A stretch of DNA of 64,000 bases from Brachionus manjavacas (lineage: Eukaryota > Rotifera > Eurotatoria > Ploima > Brachionidae), in contig JAHQIY010000015.1 in NCBI GenBank assembly GCA_019054805.1, forward strand, positions 1,620,001-1,684,000, written 5' to 3'. The notes under the pieces were generated by a model. That model saw only the letters and a list, made by a program, of their open reading frames with translations, did no database searches and had not been told where the DNA came from. Position numbers and translations under genes: made by a program. Shown piece after piece: positions 11,035 through 23,585 of the stretch. The number at the start of each line of letters is the position of its first letter. Within the stretch, counting starts at the first letter, position 1.

Positions 11035-12329
11035 CAAACAACATTTCTTGTAAGAAAAACTTGAATGAATGAATTTCAATGAATTTGAATGTTTTTTTAT
11101 TTTCTTAATTTTTTAATTAAAATTTATTTTTAAGTTGTAAAAAATTAAAAAATATTATGTAATCTAAAAAAATGGATTAAGACGATTTTAAAAGCACTAT
11201 ATTCAAATATTAAAGTTAGTTATCGTAAGTATTTGCATGAAAATTTTACTTTTTTTCTCACATTTGGGTTTTAAATATTAAGATTTTAGCGGCAACTTGA
11301 AGTTCATGATCATGATCACATGATCAAAATTTAATAGATCAAAATCTTAATAAAAATGATGAATAAAGCTTTTTTAGAATACTTTTTAATTAAACACAAG
11401 ATGTTTATTATTTTAATTAAATGAAATAAAAAACTTTTTTTTCCAAAATGATCTTAAATTGATTTCAATAAAATATTTATTTGAAGATTTTTAAGACAAA
11501 TTTAAAATCCATTTTATGGCTTTAAATGATTTTTTAATATTAATTAAAATATATTACAGCGCAACAAAGTTAAATTTTGTTTTGCAAAATTTCAAAATGT
11601 TTGGCTGGCCGGTGGATGAACACGAGTCAGTCAGTTTTTATTAAATTAAAATAGAAAAATTTTCGAAAGCTCCCCGATATACGGAATACAGCTAGATATT
11701 ATTTTACTTCAGATAAAAGTTCATTTAATTTTCTTTATAATTAAAGTTTAAACAAATCATGTCTAATAAACTTTAAAAATTTAGTTCTTTACAAATTGAT
11801 AAAAAAACCTTTTTTTAAATCAAAACCTAAAAATTTTGATTATATATTTTGCCAATTTTAGTTCCCTTGTAATGTTTGAATTTTTAACGATCATATATTT
11901 TAATTTACTAAAAAATTGAAATTTTTAATTTAAAAAAAAATAAAGTAATTCAAACAACTAGGAAAATTGTTTGATTTCATAGTTATTGAAAAAATTTAAT
12001 AATATTTAGTTTGGCAACTATATTTGAAAAATTGTTGGAAATTGATTAATTTCGTTATCCTAAGAACTTAGATCAATTGTCTAATTTCGAAACTAAATGT
12101 TCTGAATAAACATTTATAATCTAAACTATTTTGAATTTTAACAGCTTAAGTATCCTAAATGTTTGAAAAATAAAATATCAAAATTTAATAAATTTTTTAA
12201 AAAAAATTGAAAAATTGAACTTAGATTTTAGATTCTTTTTTGAGCCTGAGAGTTAAACATGAGATCATTTTCGAAATCTTTCATTTCATTAGTAAAGCTT
12301 TGGTTTAATAAAATTAAAAAATTTTATTT
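11035..12329. other. AT-rich intergenic region, no gene seen
   Basis: Lies downstream of the minus-strand glycosyltransferase. No open frame or clear repeat pair. GGCTGGCCGGTGGATGAACA near 11602 is a GC-richer island of unknown meaning. Confidence 0.4.
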
Positions 12330-13669
12330 TTAAAAATTTATGTAATTAAAATACAGCATTCCAAAGGTTTCATGAGACGCTTCGTTAAAAATTTTAGCTT
12401 TAACGCAATTTTTAAACTGTTTTTGATCAAGTGATTTTTTGTCACATTTTTTCGGATGATAAATATGAAACAAACCTGGTGTTATTGCTCTGAATATTTT
12501 TAAATTTGACTTGAAAAATTTCCGGTACAAAAACAAATCTTCTCCGCCCCAATCTTTACTTTTCCAATCATCAAATCCACCAATTTGATGAAAATCTTTG
12601 TTATAAACACACACCATACCGAATCCCGTATTTCTAAAATATCCAGAAGATTTATCAATTATAAAATCTTGTTGACCAGATTTTAAATTATAAACTTTTT
12701 CCAACATCACTGGATTGTAATAGCTAAAAAGAATCGGATAAAATACTTGCTCTCCTTTGATCACATTCGATCTGCATGACTCTAGAAAATATTCATTAAA
12801 TACCACATCTATGTCACAAAAAAACATTAATTCATCTGCTCCGAGGCTCTTGGCACCAAAGTTCAATAATTCTGACCGAGAGAATACTTTCATTTTTAAT
12901 TTAAGTATTCTAACACAATTTAAATTGAAGCGATCAGAAAATTGAATGACCAAATCATCAAACCTTTTGGTCTGTACTTCATCTGAATAGCTAATTATTA
13001 AAGTTAATAAATTTTCAGCTTGGTCTTTTTTCAATGCTATGTCAATAAAAACTCTTAAAAATCTTTTTAATTTGGCAAAACTAGAATCATCTGTATTCAA
13101 TGGAACTAAAAAATTTATGCATTGTTTTCTATCTTCTAATTTTTCCGTGAAAATCAATTGAGCAAGTGGTCTCTGTATTTGAACGACTTGGCAACAACTT
13201 GAATTATCATGTTTAAAAAACAATTTATATTCATAACCATTTATGGGATCTGATCTGGTAAAGCCAATGACAAAATCGGTCCAGACATGACTTTTAGCAG
13301 AATTTAGATTTAAATGCAGAATACTTGCATTGATGATTGAATGCAGATCACTTTTTCTTGTTCCGGTAAGTTTAAAAACATTTCTTTTATAAATTCCGGA
13401 TTCCGATGGATAGAAGTTATCGAATGTAAATGCTGAATAAGAATAAATATCGCCTTCGTTTTCAATGCTTTGAAATGTTGGCGTGGCTCTGATAGTTTTT
13501 AATTCTGAAAAACTATCTTTCTAAAAATATAAATTTAAAATAAAACAATAATAATAAACTAAAAGATTACTTGATTTAATTTCAAAAGTTTTAAATGTAT
13601 TGAAACTGAAAAGCTTAATATAAAACAAAATATTATTGCTGCCAAAAAAATAAATAGTTTTAATTTCAT
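12330..13669 (-). CDS. Chondroitin sulfate N-acetylgalactosaminyltransferase
   Basis: Golgi type II membrane enzyme of the CSGALNACT family, adding GalNAc to the linkage region or growing chain of chondroitin. Exon 1 is 13669-13571 and exon 2 13520-12330, joined in phase 0; the product is 429 aa. Residues 4-26 (KLFIFLAAIIFCFILSFSV) are the signal anchor. The catalytic half contains MFFCDIDVVFNEYFLESC with the DxD-type metal site (DID), GEQVFYPILFSYYNP, NTGFGMVCVY, and the B4GalT-like DWGGEDLFLYRKFF. The C-terminal NEASHETFGMLYF is typical of CSGALNACT1/2. The stem is shorter than in vertebrate enzymes. The start ATG lies directly before the membrane anchor. CHPF or CHSY proteins are less likely because they carry two glycosyltransferase domains. 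Confidence 0.91.
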
Positions 13670-14635
13670 TTTTTTGATTTATTTTCCAGTAATATTTTCT
13701 ATTCTGCTTTATTTTTATCATTTTTCAATAGATAACTTAAATGCTAGTCTGAGAAGATTATTTTCTTAACCTATATTTTAGTTCTGCTGATAAATTCGGA
13801 TGGATGTTCAATTAAATATTCATGTTTTTTACAAATTTAAATAACTTAGAATGCTCTGTCTAAATTTAACAAAATTAATTAATAGAAAATAAAAAAAAAC
13901 AAAAAAATTTCCTTATATCTTGATATTTTTTTGTTTTTGATCATTAGATTTGCTTTGACAAAAAAATTAAGGTTTAATTGGTACCTTATTATCTCCTCTT
14001 ATTTTTCAGCACCCATCAATACTTTAACATTTAAAACTCATTATTTTTTTAAATTTATCCCTTTTATTTTTTTTTTTTTTTTTTGAAGGAATTAAAAAAA
14101 ATTTATTTGTATTGTTACCGTTTTAGTTAATATGTTATCAATTAAAAAAAAAAATCACCATCATTCTTTTTGCCAGCATTAAAAAAAATTCAAAAAGCTA
14201 AAAATTTTAACAATCAAAAATGTTTTCAAGCTTAAATAAACAAATTTTTGGTGTTGTTCATGATTTAACTTAAAAATTAGTGGTTTTTAGTGTTTAAATT
14301 AGTAAATTTGTGGTTTCTTCCAATTCCTCGGCGTAGTTGGTTACATTTTTAAAACTGTTATCTAAAATACTTTTTGAGCTATACATTTTTAACTAATATC
14401 ATTTGAGCCAAATTATACTTGTATCAAGTTGTAAAGCATTTAGATTTTTTAAAAAAATTTAAAATAAGATTTTAGTATCAATGTTTCTAATTAGAAAATC
14501 AATAAAATATTTGATTAAAAATATTAAAAATTAATATTTCAAAATTTAAATTAATTGAAAAAAATTTAATATAAACTTAAAATTTGTAATTTAAAAATCT
14601 TCAAAATTAAATTTTTTTATTTCACATTCTGAAAC
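13670..14635. other. AT-rich intergenic region, no gene seen
   Basis: Upstream of the GalNAc-transferase. Long T and A homopolymers only; no gene, clear promoter or repeat pair. Confidence 0.4.
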
Positions 14636-15010
14636 CAGAAGAAATTCTGTCCAAAACGCTGTGAGTAGTTTTTTTATTTCTTTTTTTTTTTTTCGAATTT
14701 TTTACCTAAAAATTCACATATATTTTGCTTTACCTTTATTTTGCTTTATTTATATTATTTTTCATTTGACCTCCCACAAAAATTTAAAAAAAAAAAATTT
14801 TTTTATTTTTTTAATTATTTAAAAATAATAAAATATATTTGAAAAATTTATTTTTTTAATATTTGTCTAAATTTAAAAGAAAATATAGTAAAAAAGAATA
14901 TTTTAGCAAATATAGGTGAATATTTAGTTTCGAAAAACTCGAAAAACAAAAAAAAGAAATAAAAAGACTACTCACAGCGTTTTATACAGAATTTCCTCTA
15001 GTTTCAGAAT
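14636..15010. mobile_element. Palindromic MITE-like element
   Basis: Left arm 14636-14703 and right arm about 14932-15010 are inverted copies. Both contain ATTCTGAAAC, GAAATTCTGT, AACGCTGTGAGTAGT and a T-rich run, in the same order from the outside in. The middle is A/T only and non-coding. No target duplication could be fixed. Confidence 0.68.
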
Positions 15011-15504
15011 CTGATATAAAAAAGTGAGGTAAATGGTGTTTTGGAGGAAAAGTTCGTTTTTATTAAAAAATTACATTTTTTTTGGTTTTGGTGGTTTTTC
15101 TTATAGTAAAACATGAACAAAGCCAAATTTTATAAACTCAACACACTGTTTTGTAGATTATCTTCTCCGCTTTCAGAGTTTATGTAAATTTTAAATGATA
15201 TATCTTTTTTTACCTAAGATATTTCATTCGGAATACAAGCACCATGCACTAAAAAATAAAGACTTTGAAAGGTAGTGGTCAAAAATTTTTTTTTTCAAAG
15301 TTTTTCAAAATACGGTTTTTCAGGTACGGAGAGCTCGAATTAGAGATCGAAAATTGATTCAGGAGATAGTGTGAACGTTTTGAATAAAAAATATATAAAT
15401 TCTAAAGTGTTTTTATCCTGAAAATTACTTTTGCCCTTAATTCTTCGATGAGTTTTTTGAGGAATTACAAAATTAAAAAGTTATTTTTGATTAGAAATTT
15501 ATTT

Positions 15505-16546
15505 TTAAACAAATCGTAAATGTTTGGTGTAAAAATTTTTCTTTTCCTTTGAAAGTTGTTTTTTTCTTTTTTTTGCCAAAAATTGTTCAATTTTCCCCGA
15601 CTTTTTGAGCTCCTTGTATTTCTCGGCCAGCACAAGAATTTTTTGCTCGGCTTTTAAAAAAATATTAATTTTCTTTTTTATCACTAAGAGATTCTAAAAT
15701 TACATTTATTTACAAAATGAGGCTTTTTTCCCTCCTTGGCATCTTCGTTAGCAATTTTTTTCAACTTATTACTGAAATCCTGCTTCTTTTCACTTTCTTT
15801 GAATGAATCAATTTGATGTTTCTTTAATTTAATAAAATAAATAAAAATGTTTTTATTTTCATAATATCATAAATCAATAATTTTACCAGTCTAGTTAGTG
15901 CAGATTTTATTTGTTCCCTTCTTTCAGGATCTTGTTCTTTTTTTAACTCTTCAACCAAAATCTTAAATATAAACAAAAATATATAAAAAATAATTACGAA
16001 TTAATTCAAATAAACCTGTTTTTCATTTTGTCTCATGTCATTGATAAAACCATATCTTTTCCTAAATACTTCTGGCTTGTAATCTCCAATTGCTGGATTA
16101 AAGCGCGGATCTACAAATTCCTTTTTCTTTGCTTGAAAAACATTTCTGAATGTGGACACAGGCTTTTTCGAGCTGAGCTCTTGGGGTCTATTTTTGTTAA
16201 GTCGCTTGAAGTTTTTCATTTCACCAGAGGATGATTTTTCCTGCATTACTTCTTTGAATTTCTTTAGCCCAAGCTTGTTTTGCAATTGCTGAATCTGTTC
16301 AAAAGTCATAGAATTCAGCTCACTTGCGATCTCACTACGGAATCCTTCATTGTTGCTTGTTGTAGGTTCATCATCTTCACTTGACTCAACTTGATCTGAA
16401 TTTGAACTTTCTTCGGATAATTTGTCTTCATCAGATTCATTTGTTTCTAATTCACTTTCTTCATTTAAATTTTGCTCGTCACTATCGTCAGAACTGATCG
16501 CATTTTCAAAATCTTTATTTAATTTTTTTTCATTATATTTTGCCAT
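15505..16546 (-). CDS. RRP36: RRP36 ribosomal RNA processing protein
   Basis: Nucleolar factor needed for early pre-rRNA cleavage in 18S rRNA maturation (family knowledge). Exons 16546-16016, 15961-15887, 15821-15704 and 15650-15505 give 289 aa. An acidic, serine-rich N-terminus (about residues 18-65, repeated D/E/S) precedes the conserved core KEFVDPRFNPAIGDYKPEVF then RKRYGFINDMR. The basic C-terminal part (HFVNKSEQKILVLAEKYKEL, then KKSGKIEQFLAKKRKK) matches the family's end. The donor of exon 3 was placed at 15703 (AAAT|GTAATT), because only that choice restores the conserved KSEQ motif in phase. ATG at 16546 is the first in frame. Length is close to human RRP36 (about 259 aa). Confidence 0.92.
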
Positions 16547-17182
16547 TTTGCATTAGAATTTAAAATTTTAATTTTCTTCCAAATAAAATCAACAAATGAA
16601 TATCAAAAATGAAAATATACATAAATTTAAATATTAAAAAATGAATAGCAAAATCAAATGTCTTCAAAAAAAATTGGATCCCTAAATTTTTTGTAAAAAT
16701 AACAATAAAAGTAATATCAATCATAGAAAATAATGAATTAAATGGCTTAAAAAAGCACAAAGGTGAAAGAAAAATTTTACTTTTCTTAAAATTTTTTTAA
16801 TAATTTAGCTCATTAGTTCACTTTGAAAATCTTGAAAAATCATGTTTTTCTCTCTTTCAAATGCTTTTTGACTACATGAAAGCATGTTTAGTGTCAGATT
16901 AAGATCTTGAATTTGGAGATTAATTATTTGTCTGTGTGTAAAATTGACGGAGTTCTGACCTCTTGAAAAATTTACTTTTTTAATATTTACATTTTTTTTT
17001 CATTTTTCACTGTCATAACCCTGTTAATTATGATTTTTGAAGCCTTTTCCCATTTAAAAAAAGTAGACCTTAAATCATCTAATTTTCCTCAAAATGTTAC
17101 ATTTTTGAAATAAAATTTTGTGTTATATCAAATTTATATAATTTTAATAGAAGAAATATAAATTCCAATACCCCAATGTCTT

Positions 17183-17700
17183 TTTACAAAAACATTGTCT
17201 ATTTATTTATTTAATAAACAAATTATAAAAAAAGAAAACTTTTTAACAATTTCGGGTGAAGACCAAGTTATCAGACTAAGTTTGTGTTGTCATAACTTCC
17301 TCAGTTTAAATGAAATTAATCAGATCGTTTATCAAGATGAATTTCTGAGCAGGAAATCACTTCCCTTCATCAATCATTCAGAGAAAAATTTATATTCCAG
17401 CTCGACTTGGCGAGCTCTTATTTCGCAGAAGCGTCAATGGACTTTATGATCGAAAATTCAAGCTATCATGTTGACAATATGCATAACCCTGCAAATTTTC
17501 CAGAAGCTAGACCTATTGAAGATTTTTGGTGAATATTGAGAGGGAAAGTCTACATAGATGGCTACGTAGATGAATCAATTGAAGCTCAGGATACTAGAAT
17601 GTCTGCGTGAAATCAGCCTAACATCAATACGGTGTCAAAAGTCATATTGATAAAATCCTTAGTCTTCCTTCTTTTTTAAAGAAGGAGTAATGAATTTTTG
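17183..17700 (+). pseudogene. Tc1/mariner transposase remnant
   Basis: The C-terminal catalytic region of a DDE transposase can be read with frame changes. DLASSYFAEASMDFMIENSS (from about 17404) corresponds to the PDLASSHY block. MHNPANFPEARPIEDFW corresponds to the N-P-x-N-x-P-x-x-R-P-I-E-x-F-W block. A TGA directly follows the tryptophan, then ILRGKVYIDGY. Frameshift near 17400 and several stops mean it is dead. Terminal repeats were not found. Confidence 0.72.
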
Positions 17701-18285
17701 AAAACATTCCGCAAACTTTATCTTCACCTGTTATAAAAAAGCATCAAAAAATCAATTAGGCCATCTATTTAAACAAAGTCGCAAGTGCTGGGAGACTCAA
17801 AAAAATGACTAAAGCATTGGCAAAGTAAGTTTAACCTTTTACATTTAAATAAGTTTACTTTTTTTATGAATATTTTTCTCTTTTTTTTGTTGAATATTTG
17901 ACTTTTTTTTGACGAAAATTTGACTGTTATCAAAAAAATTTGATACTTTCTAATTTGACATTTCTTTAATAAATTTGACAAAATAATTTTTTTAAATTTG
18001 ACATACCTTTGAAAAATTTGACTAAAATAATATACCCTTAAGAATTTAATTTAAAGAGATTAAATAAAAGATGTCAAATTCTATTAAAAAAATTTAACAA
18101 TTTTTTAAAAATCCTAAAGAAATTGTAAGATTTTACAAGAAAGCACCTTTTTGATTTTCCTTACAATGCCAATTTTTGCCTTTTTAACTAAATATTTAAT
18201 AAAATCAAATACCAAAATTTTAAAATATAAATTTTTATTTTACAATCAAATAAATATAAGATTTAAAAAAAACAACCGCCTTGAT

Positions 18286-19929
18286 TTAACTGGAAGTAAT
18301 ATGAAGTCCTTTAGGCTTTAAAATAAACATTTTTTTGCTAACTTTGTGCTGCATATCATCATTGTTCACAGCCTTCAAACTATTCAGTTGCGACTCGAGT
18401 TCCATGCCTCCAAATAAAATCAATTCATCTTTTCCTTTGGACAATGAGTACAAGATTGTCTCAATTGGCGAATGTGGACTAAAATGAGCCACTGGACATT
18501 GCCATTCAACAAAATTTTCATTTTTGAATAAATTTTTAATGTCTAAAACAAAAATTTGCATATATTTTGAGTGTAATATACAATGAGTGCGAGTATTGTT
18601 TAAATTATTTGTCAAATTTATTTGCTGAGATAATTTAGTCTCTTTTTCATTTTTGAGCTGATTGGCAATTTTTTTCAACGCCTCAAGTCTTTTAATTGTG
18701 TTCCTTTGGGACTTGTTAAGTAAATTTAAATTTTTAGCATTTATTTCTTCACTTTGACCACTTTGACCACTCTTTTCCACTACAGCCTCCCTTACCAAAT
18801 TCGTCTGAGAAGAACACGTACATTTGCGTTCTTCCAACCGATTGTTATAAATGGTCATACCAATTGATGACTCTGAATCGCCACATATGCCCTGAAGCGA
18901 CGAGGAAAAGCTCGCCCTAGATCGACCAAGAGTTACCAATTTTTCATTGCATCTAGCAAATGGAATGCAATAATATTGAATAGGTGAGTTGATCAAGTTG
19001 GTGACCGAGACACAGGTCCAAAAGCAATTGCTAATGTCTTCGAATGGAAAGGAGAGAATCCAAACATCAACAAATTGCTTGTTTGGCCCACCGCATCCTC
19101 CAATTATCAAAATGCGCTCATCATCTAAAGTAAATTGAGAATGACCATAGCGTGGATCCGGCTTGGGTCCATCGATTATTTTATCCACAAAAAGCCACTC
19201 ATTTTTGCTCAAATCTAAGCAATGTATGGAATTTGTCTTATTTCCCAACGAGCCATTGCACCCACCGAATAGTACTAATATATTTGATTTGATTATACTT
19301 GCCGAGTGACCGGCTAGTTTAGGTGTTTCTTGAGAGAACAAATTTTGTGTCCAGAAATTTTTTCCGGTGTCGTACACATGTAATTCATCAAAAAAATTGA
19401 CTTGCTGATTAAAAGGATAAGAATACGGATGAGAGTAGCCTCCGTAAAGAATTAGTGAATTGTTGTACACTGTCATTGTGGCTGCGGCTTTTGGACTTGG
19501 ATAATTTCCCGATGTCAATGGTCGGGACCAAATTTTTGTGTTTAAATCAAGGACCCATAGGTCATTGTAGGAAGTGGATGTGCCTGATAGTCCGCCAAAT
19601 ATGTACATTATCTGATCTAAAACTGCACTTGAGTGTGAGTGCCTGTGTGATGGTGAAGATGGTTTATCGAAGCATTTAAAATAGACTTGACCATTTTGGA
19701 ACGAGTCTTCGAACGTTGATTTGTTCAAACTTCGCAGACCATCTATGATTCTGTTCCATTTTTTGTTCACAAGACATATGTTGTCATAGTCTCTTTACGA
19801 ATTTAAATAAAAATCAGTTTAAATTGCATCAAAAAGCAATCAGAATTACCTGTATTGACTGGTAAAGGAAAAAATTTTTTCTAGTATCTCTTCTGGTAGA
19901 GCGTTGATCACTAATTCACCCGGATCCAT
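18286..19929 (-). CDS. FBXO42: FBXO42-like F-box/Kelch protein
   Basis: Substrate-recognition subunit of an SCF (SKP1-CUL1-F-box) ubiquitin ligase; vertebrate FBXO42 targets p53 (family knowledge). Exon 1 19929-19850 and exon 2 19792-18286, joined in phase 2, give 528 aa. The F-box is at the N-terminus: INALPEEILEKIFSFTSQYR, split by the intron, followed by VNKKWNRIIDGL. Kelch repeats follow: HSHSSAVLDQIMYIFGGLSG, NDLWVLDLNTKIWSRPLTSG, YPSPKAAATMTVYNNSLILY, AGHSASIIKSNILVLFGG, and RYGHSQF with ILIIGGCGGPN. The far C-terminal YMQIFVLDIKNLF and ELILFGGMELE match the end of FBXO42. The linker (about residues 290-420) is much shorter than in vertebrates. The ATG at 19929 was chosen because it opens the F-box. 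Confidence 0.92.
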
Positions 19930-20780
19930 TAAATCTTAAATTTAGTTTTTTAGCATTGTTTTTTATTTTATTCTTCTTAAATTAATAAAAAAAAATTATT
20001 AAATACATTTATTCAGTAAAAGTTTATTTTGACAAAAAAAATTTAAATAAATTTTAACTAAAACATAATTTAATCAATTCAAATAAATAATGGCACACTA
20101 AAAAGTTTGAATATTTCATAAAAATTCAGTAATTTTTTAAAATAATGCATATATATGCAAAAATGAATAAAAAAATTATATTCTATTAAAGTTGCACCAA
20201 ATTATTATGCCAAATTTAACAGTACAAAAAATAATTTTAATTTCTAGGAAAAAAGGTTCTCATTTTTGTATTTTGTATCATATTCGGCATTTTTTGAATA
20301 ATCAGAATTTCATTTTCAAGAAGAAATGAAATTTTACACTGAATATTTAAAATCTAATATTTTCTTTTTAATAAAACTTTGAATATTTTCAATTTTACAG
20401 ATTAAGAATTAATTTTGATTTTTTCACTAAATTTACCTAATGATTTTATTTTTATAAATAGAATGTTCAAAATTATTGTTCTATTTAAAAATATTGAATA
20501 ATGACAAAAATTTCAGATCAATTTCATCTCAATAAAAAAAATCATTAAAGAAAAACGAGGAGGCTAATTATTTTGTTTTAAATTCCAAGCTCTGGCCTTT
20601 TTTTCCTTACTTTTAAAATTGAAATTGCTTTTTAAATTTCCGCACAATTGTTTTCTATTTCGCTTGTAGGAAGAGGTGGATTCAGCTATGACATTATCAT
20701 GATAAATTTCATTATCATCTTCTATCCCATCGCATTTCTTCAAACAATTCTTGTTCAGGATCATTTAATTAAAAAATTTT
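19930..20780. other. AT-rich region upstream of FBXO42, no gene supported
   Basis: Runs of A/T. A 66-codon minus-strand frame at 20564-20764 shows no family motif and adjoins LINE debris; it is not called as a gene. Confidence 0.4.
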
Positions 20781-20789
20781 ATTTAATGA

Positions 20790-21125
20790 AAGGATTAGTA
20801 AAAGTTTCTAACTATTTGAAAATTCTTCATATTTGTTATTAAAAATTTTTCGGTATTTCGTTACAGGCAGGTACCACTCCATTTTTGAAAATATTGTGTC
20901 TTGCGGAGCAATTATTTAAAAATTGTCTGTAGAGTTTGTTATGTCCATTAGCTTTTCGAACACAAAATTTTCTTTAAGAATGAGTGTAGAAATATGCTCT
21001 TTCCATTTCAGATCATCTTGTAATCCAGTTCTGATTTTGTGTTTCCTAAAACATACGCCATGTCGTCGATTTCGAACGTGTGGTCTTGGTCAACTGATTT
21101 TGAGTAAAAAAAATATAATTAGATA
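20790..21125 (-). pseudogene. LINE C-terminal remnant
   Basis: On the minus strand, with frame changes, QDDLKWKEHISTLI and then SARHNIFKNGVVPACNEIPK can be read. These correspond to the LxWxxHI block after the RT domain and the NxFxxRVVxxWNxLPxxV block near the end of CR1/jockey-type ORF2. The order is right, but the stretch between them is deleted and stops interrupt it. Confidence 0.6.
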
Positions 21126-21129
21126 GTAA

Positions 21130-21935
21130 ATTTTTTAAAGTTTGAAACAAGAGAGGTAACAGATGGTGTTTTTACCTGCTACAATAAGCCTTATTTACTA
21201 AAATGTGAATTTATTATTATATCAATTTCTCAAAATTCCCAACTCACTCAATCAAATACACAAATTAGCCTTAGATCCAACAGAGAGAGTCAAACAGAAA
21301 TCGGCCTGAGTCATGCATTATTAAAACTCCACAATCAGGAAAGAAGATTTCAAATTAAAAACCTTATAGCCTTGTCCCTTTATGTTCAAAAGATATTGCT
21401 GAATCAACTGAGGTCGGAAGTGATGTTGAGAGTGAATAAAAATCAATTGAAGAAATCCTAAATTACAAAAGTCAAGGAAATTCTTCAATAATCGAAAAAT
21501 AAAAACTAAGGAAAAGAATCAGGAAATAAAAATTTATTTATCTGGAGAAACAGATATTGAAAATGGTTAAAGCATTGAGAAGATGATTGAATTGTCAAAA
21601 GAGAAGGGTTTTTCCATGAAATTCATCATCATTGGAAATTCAGTATTCCGGAAGACACCAATTTTTTCATTTTTTTCAGCATCTTATTCGGTTCACATCA
21701 ATGCATCATCTAATATTTTACTGCAAACTTTGTAAGTCAGAGCTACAAACCTAGTCGAGTTGCTAGTCTAGCTACAAAAAATTTTCGAAAAAATTTTTTA
21801 AGAATAAAAAAATTAGTATTTTAGAAATTATTTATTTTATCAATTTTTTTGGTCATTTTTTTTTGTGTGACTGATTCACTCAAAATATTTGAGTAGGGTT
21901 TAATCTATATGTTGATGTTGGATTGGAATTCTTTA
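21130..21935. other. Unassigned region, possible transposon debris
   Basis: Codon-like composition around 21170-21640 is richer in G/C than the surroundings but every frame is broken. No motif was recognised. Confidence 0.3.
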
Positions 21936-21939
21936 CAGA

Positions 21940-22080
21940 CTTGTCAAAACTTGCTATTGTCAGCAAGCATTTTACAAAGAATGTATAATCAGTATGGCAA
22001 GTCATTGATAAAGATTCTAAACAATAATGGCCTAAAAACAGACCATTGTGGTACACTGGGCTCCTTTAAAAAAATTTAAA
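21940..22080 (-). pseudogene. Reverse transcriptase remnant, minus strand
   Basis: The minus strand reads PSVPQWSVFRPLLFRIFIND followed by LPY, an unmistakable version of the RT block GVPQGSxLGPLLFxIxINDLP, then a stop and LADNSK in place of ADDTK. No other blocks were found. Decayed LINE fragment. Confidence 0.72.
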
Positions 22081-22810
22081 ACCCGAAACTGAGTTTGTTG
22101 TCTTTGCCTTAACTTGTATATCAGAATAAAATTTTAAATTTTAAAAGGAAAAAAATTTTATTTTTTGAACTAGAATCCTCAAATATGTTTTACGAATATA
22201 GTTAAGGTGAAGCAAGAGGATGTTAAAAAAAAATTAAAAATTTGTTCATAAAAAAAAAGAAAATTATTTCATTATTATTAAAGCAATAAAAAAAATTTTT
22301 AATAATTAAATCATGATTTAAAAATTATTAATGTTGCTTAACTTTTACTCAAAATCTATGATTCATTGACATTGAACAGATTTTTGAAAAAAAGAATTTC
22401 AACAGTAATGGATGCAATTTTAAAAGGTTTTTCAATATTTCAAAAATTCAATTATTTTGTTGAATGCATAATTTTTTTTTTCGTTTCAGTTTAATTTTTA
22501 AAAATTTTAAGCTGAAAAAAATCGAATTTAGTTTTGTTAAATAAAACTCAGTTGTATTATTTTACTGAAAAAATGCTTTAAATTTTACCTTGAACTATAT
22601 CCACATGCATTTATCACAATCAGTGCACAAACAAAACTAAAAATTAAATTTGCATTTCAAAATCTCTATATTGAATGTTGCTAGCCTGATCTATATCATT
22701 TTTTACCTCTTTAATCCTCTGTTGAATCATCGACAAAATTACAAAATTAAAAAATTTAAAATTTATCAATTTTGTTTAGATTAATTAACTTAAAGTTAAT
22801 AATTCGAAAA

Positions 22811-23585
22811 ATGGCCCCCAAAAAAAGTTCTGTAAGCATTTAAATTTTAATTAAATGGTTCAAATTTAGTTTATTTAAATTTTTCTGGAATAATTAGAAA
22901 AAGAGCTCTGAAAACATTAACAACAGACTTCAATTGGTCATCAAATCAGGAAAGTATGTCCTCGGATTCAGACAAACTTTGAAAGCTTTGCGTCTAGGAA
23001 AAGCTAAATTAGTCATCTTGGCCAACAACACTCCTCAATTAAGGTAATTTGGGTTTTTGAGAATTTTGGGAGGCTAAGATGTAAAATGATTATCAAAACG
23101 ATTAGAATTTTACTTTAAAAATTTGATCATTTTACATCTAAAATAAACCTCAGAGCGAAAAGCTGAGAAGAGGACGAACCATATCGAAAATATTTCTGAT
23201 TTTAAAGATCCGATGATCAAAGTGTATCATTTTATTTCTAGGCTTTAATGAAAAGTAAGTTCGATCTTTATTCGAATGATATTTTTCGTCTTAATTATTC
23301 AAACACAAATGATCAAGATTAAAAAATTTTATTTTTTAAAGAAAGAGTGAGACTGAATACTATGCTATGTTGGCCAAAACTGGTGTTCATCACTATGCCG
23401 GAAGCAATGTAGATTTGGGTACTGCTTGTGGTAAATATTTTCATGTTGGAGCTTTGGCCATTACTGATCCAGGTATTTATTTTTGTTTCAAATAAATGTA
23501 TTGGATATCTAAATTTTATTTTTTAGGTGATTCTGATATTATCCGAAACATGCCAGGAGGAGAAACCGCTCCCGTCACTGCTTAA
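22811..23585 (+). CDS. RPL30: Ribosomal protein eL30
   Basis: Component of the large (60S) ribosomal subunit. Exons 22811-22831, 22898-23043, 23342-23472 and 23527-23585 give 118 aa, close to the usual 115. The sequence runs [67 protein letters not shown], and [20 protein letters not shown], ending [14 protein letters not shown]. Exon 1 of only seven codons is typical of ribosomal protein genes. Intron 2 (23044-23341) carries a 14-bp perfect stem (see findings). AATAAA signals follow the stop within 25 nt. The human protein autoregulates its own splicing; nothing here tests that. Confidence 0.97.
23077..23139 (+). ncRNA. Possible intron-encoded structured RNA in RPL30 intron 2
   Basis: AGATGTAAAATGAT (23077-23090) pairs perfectly with ATCATTTTACATCT (23126-23139) across a 35-nt loop. 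Directly after it comes AAAATAAA, compatible with an H box (ANANNA), then a small stem CTC..GAG. Ribosomal protein introns often host snoRNAs, but no proper ACA box or C/D pair was found, so the identification is weak. Confidence 0.22.
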
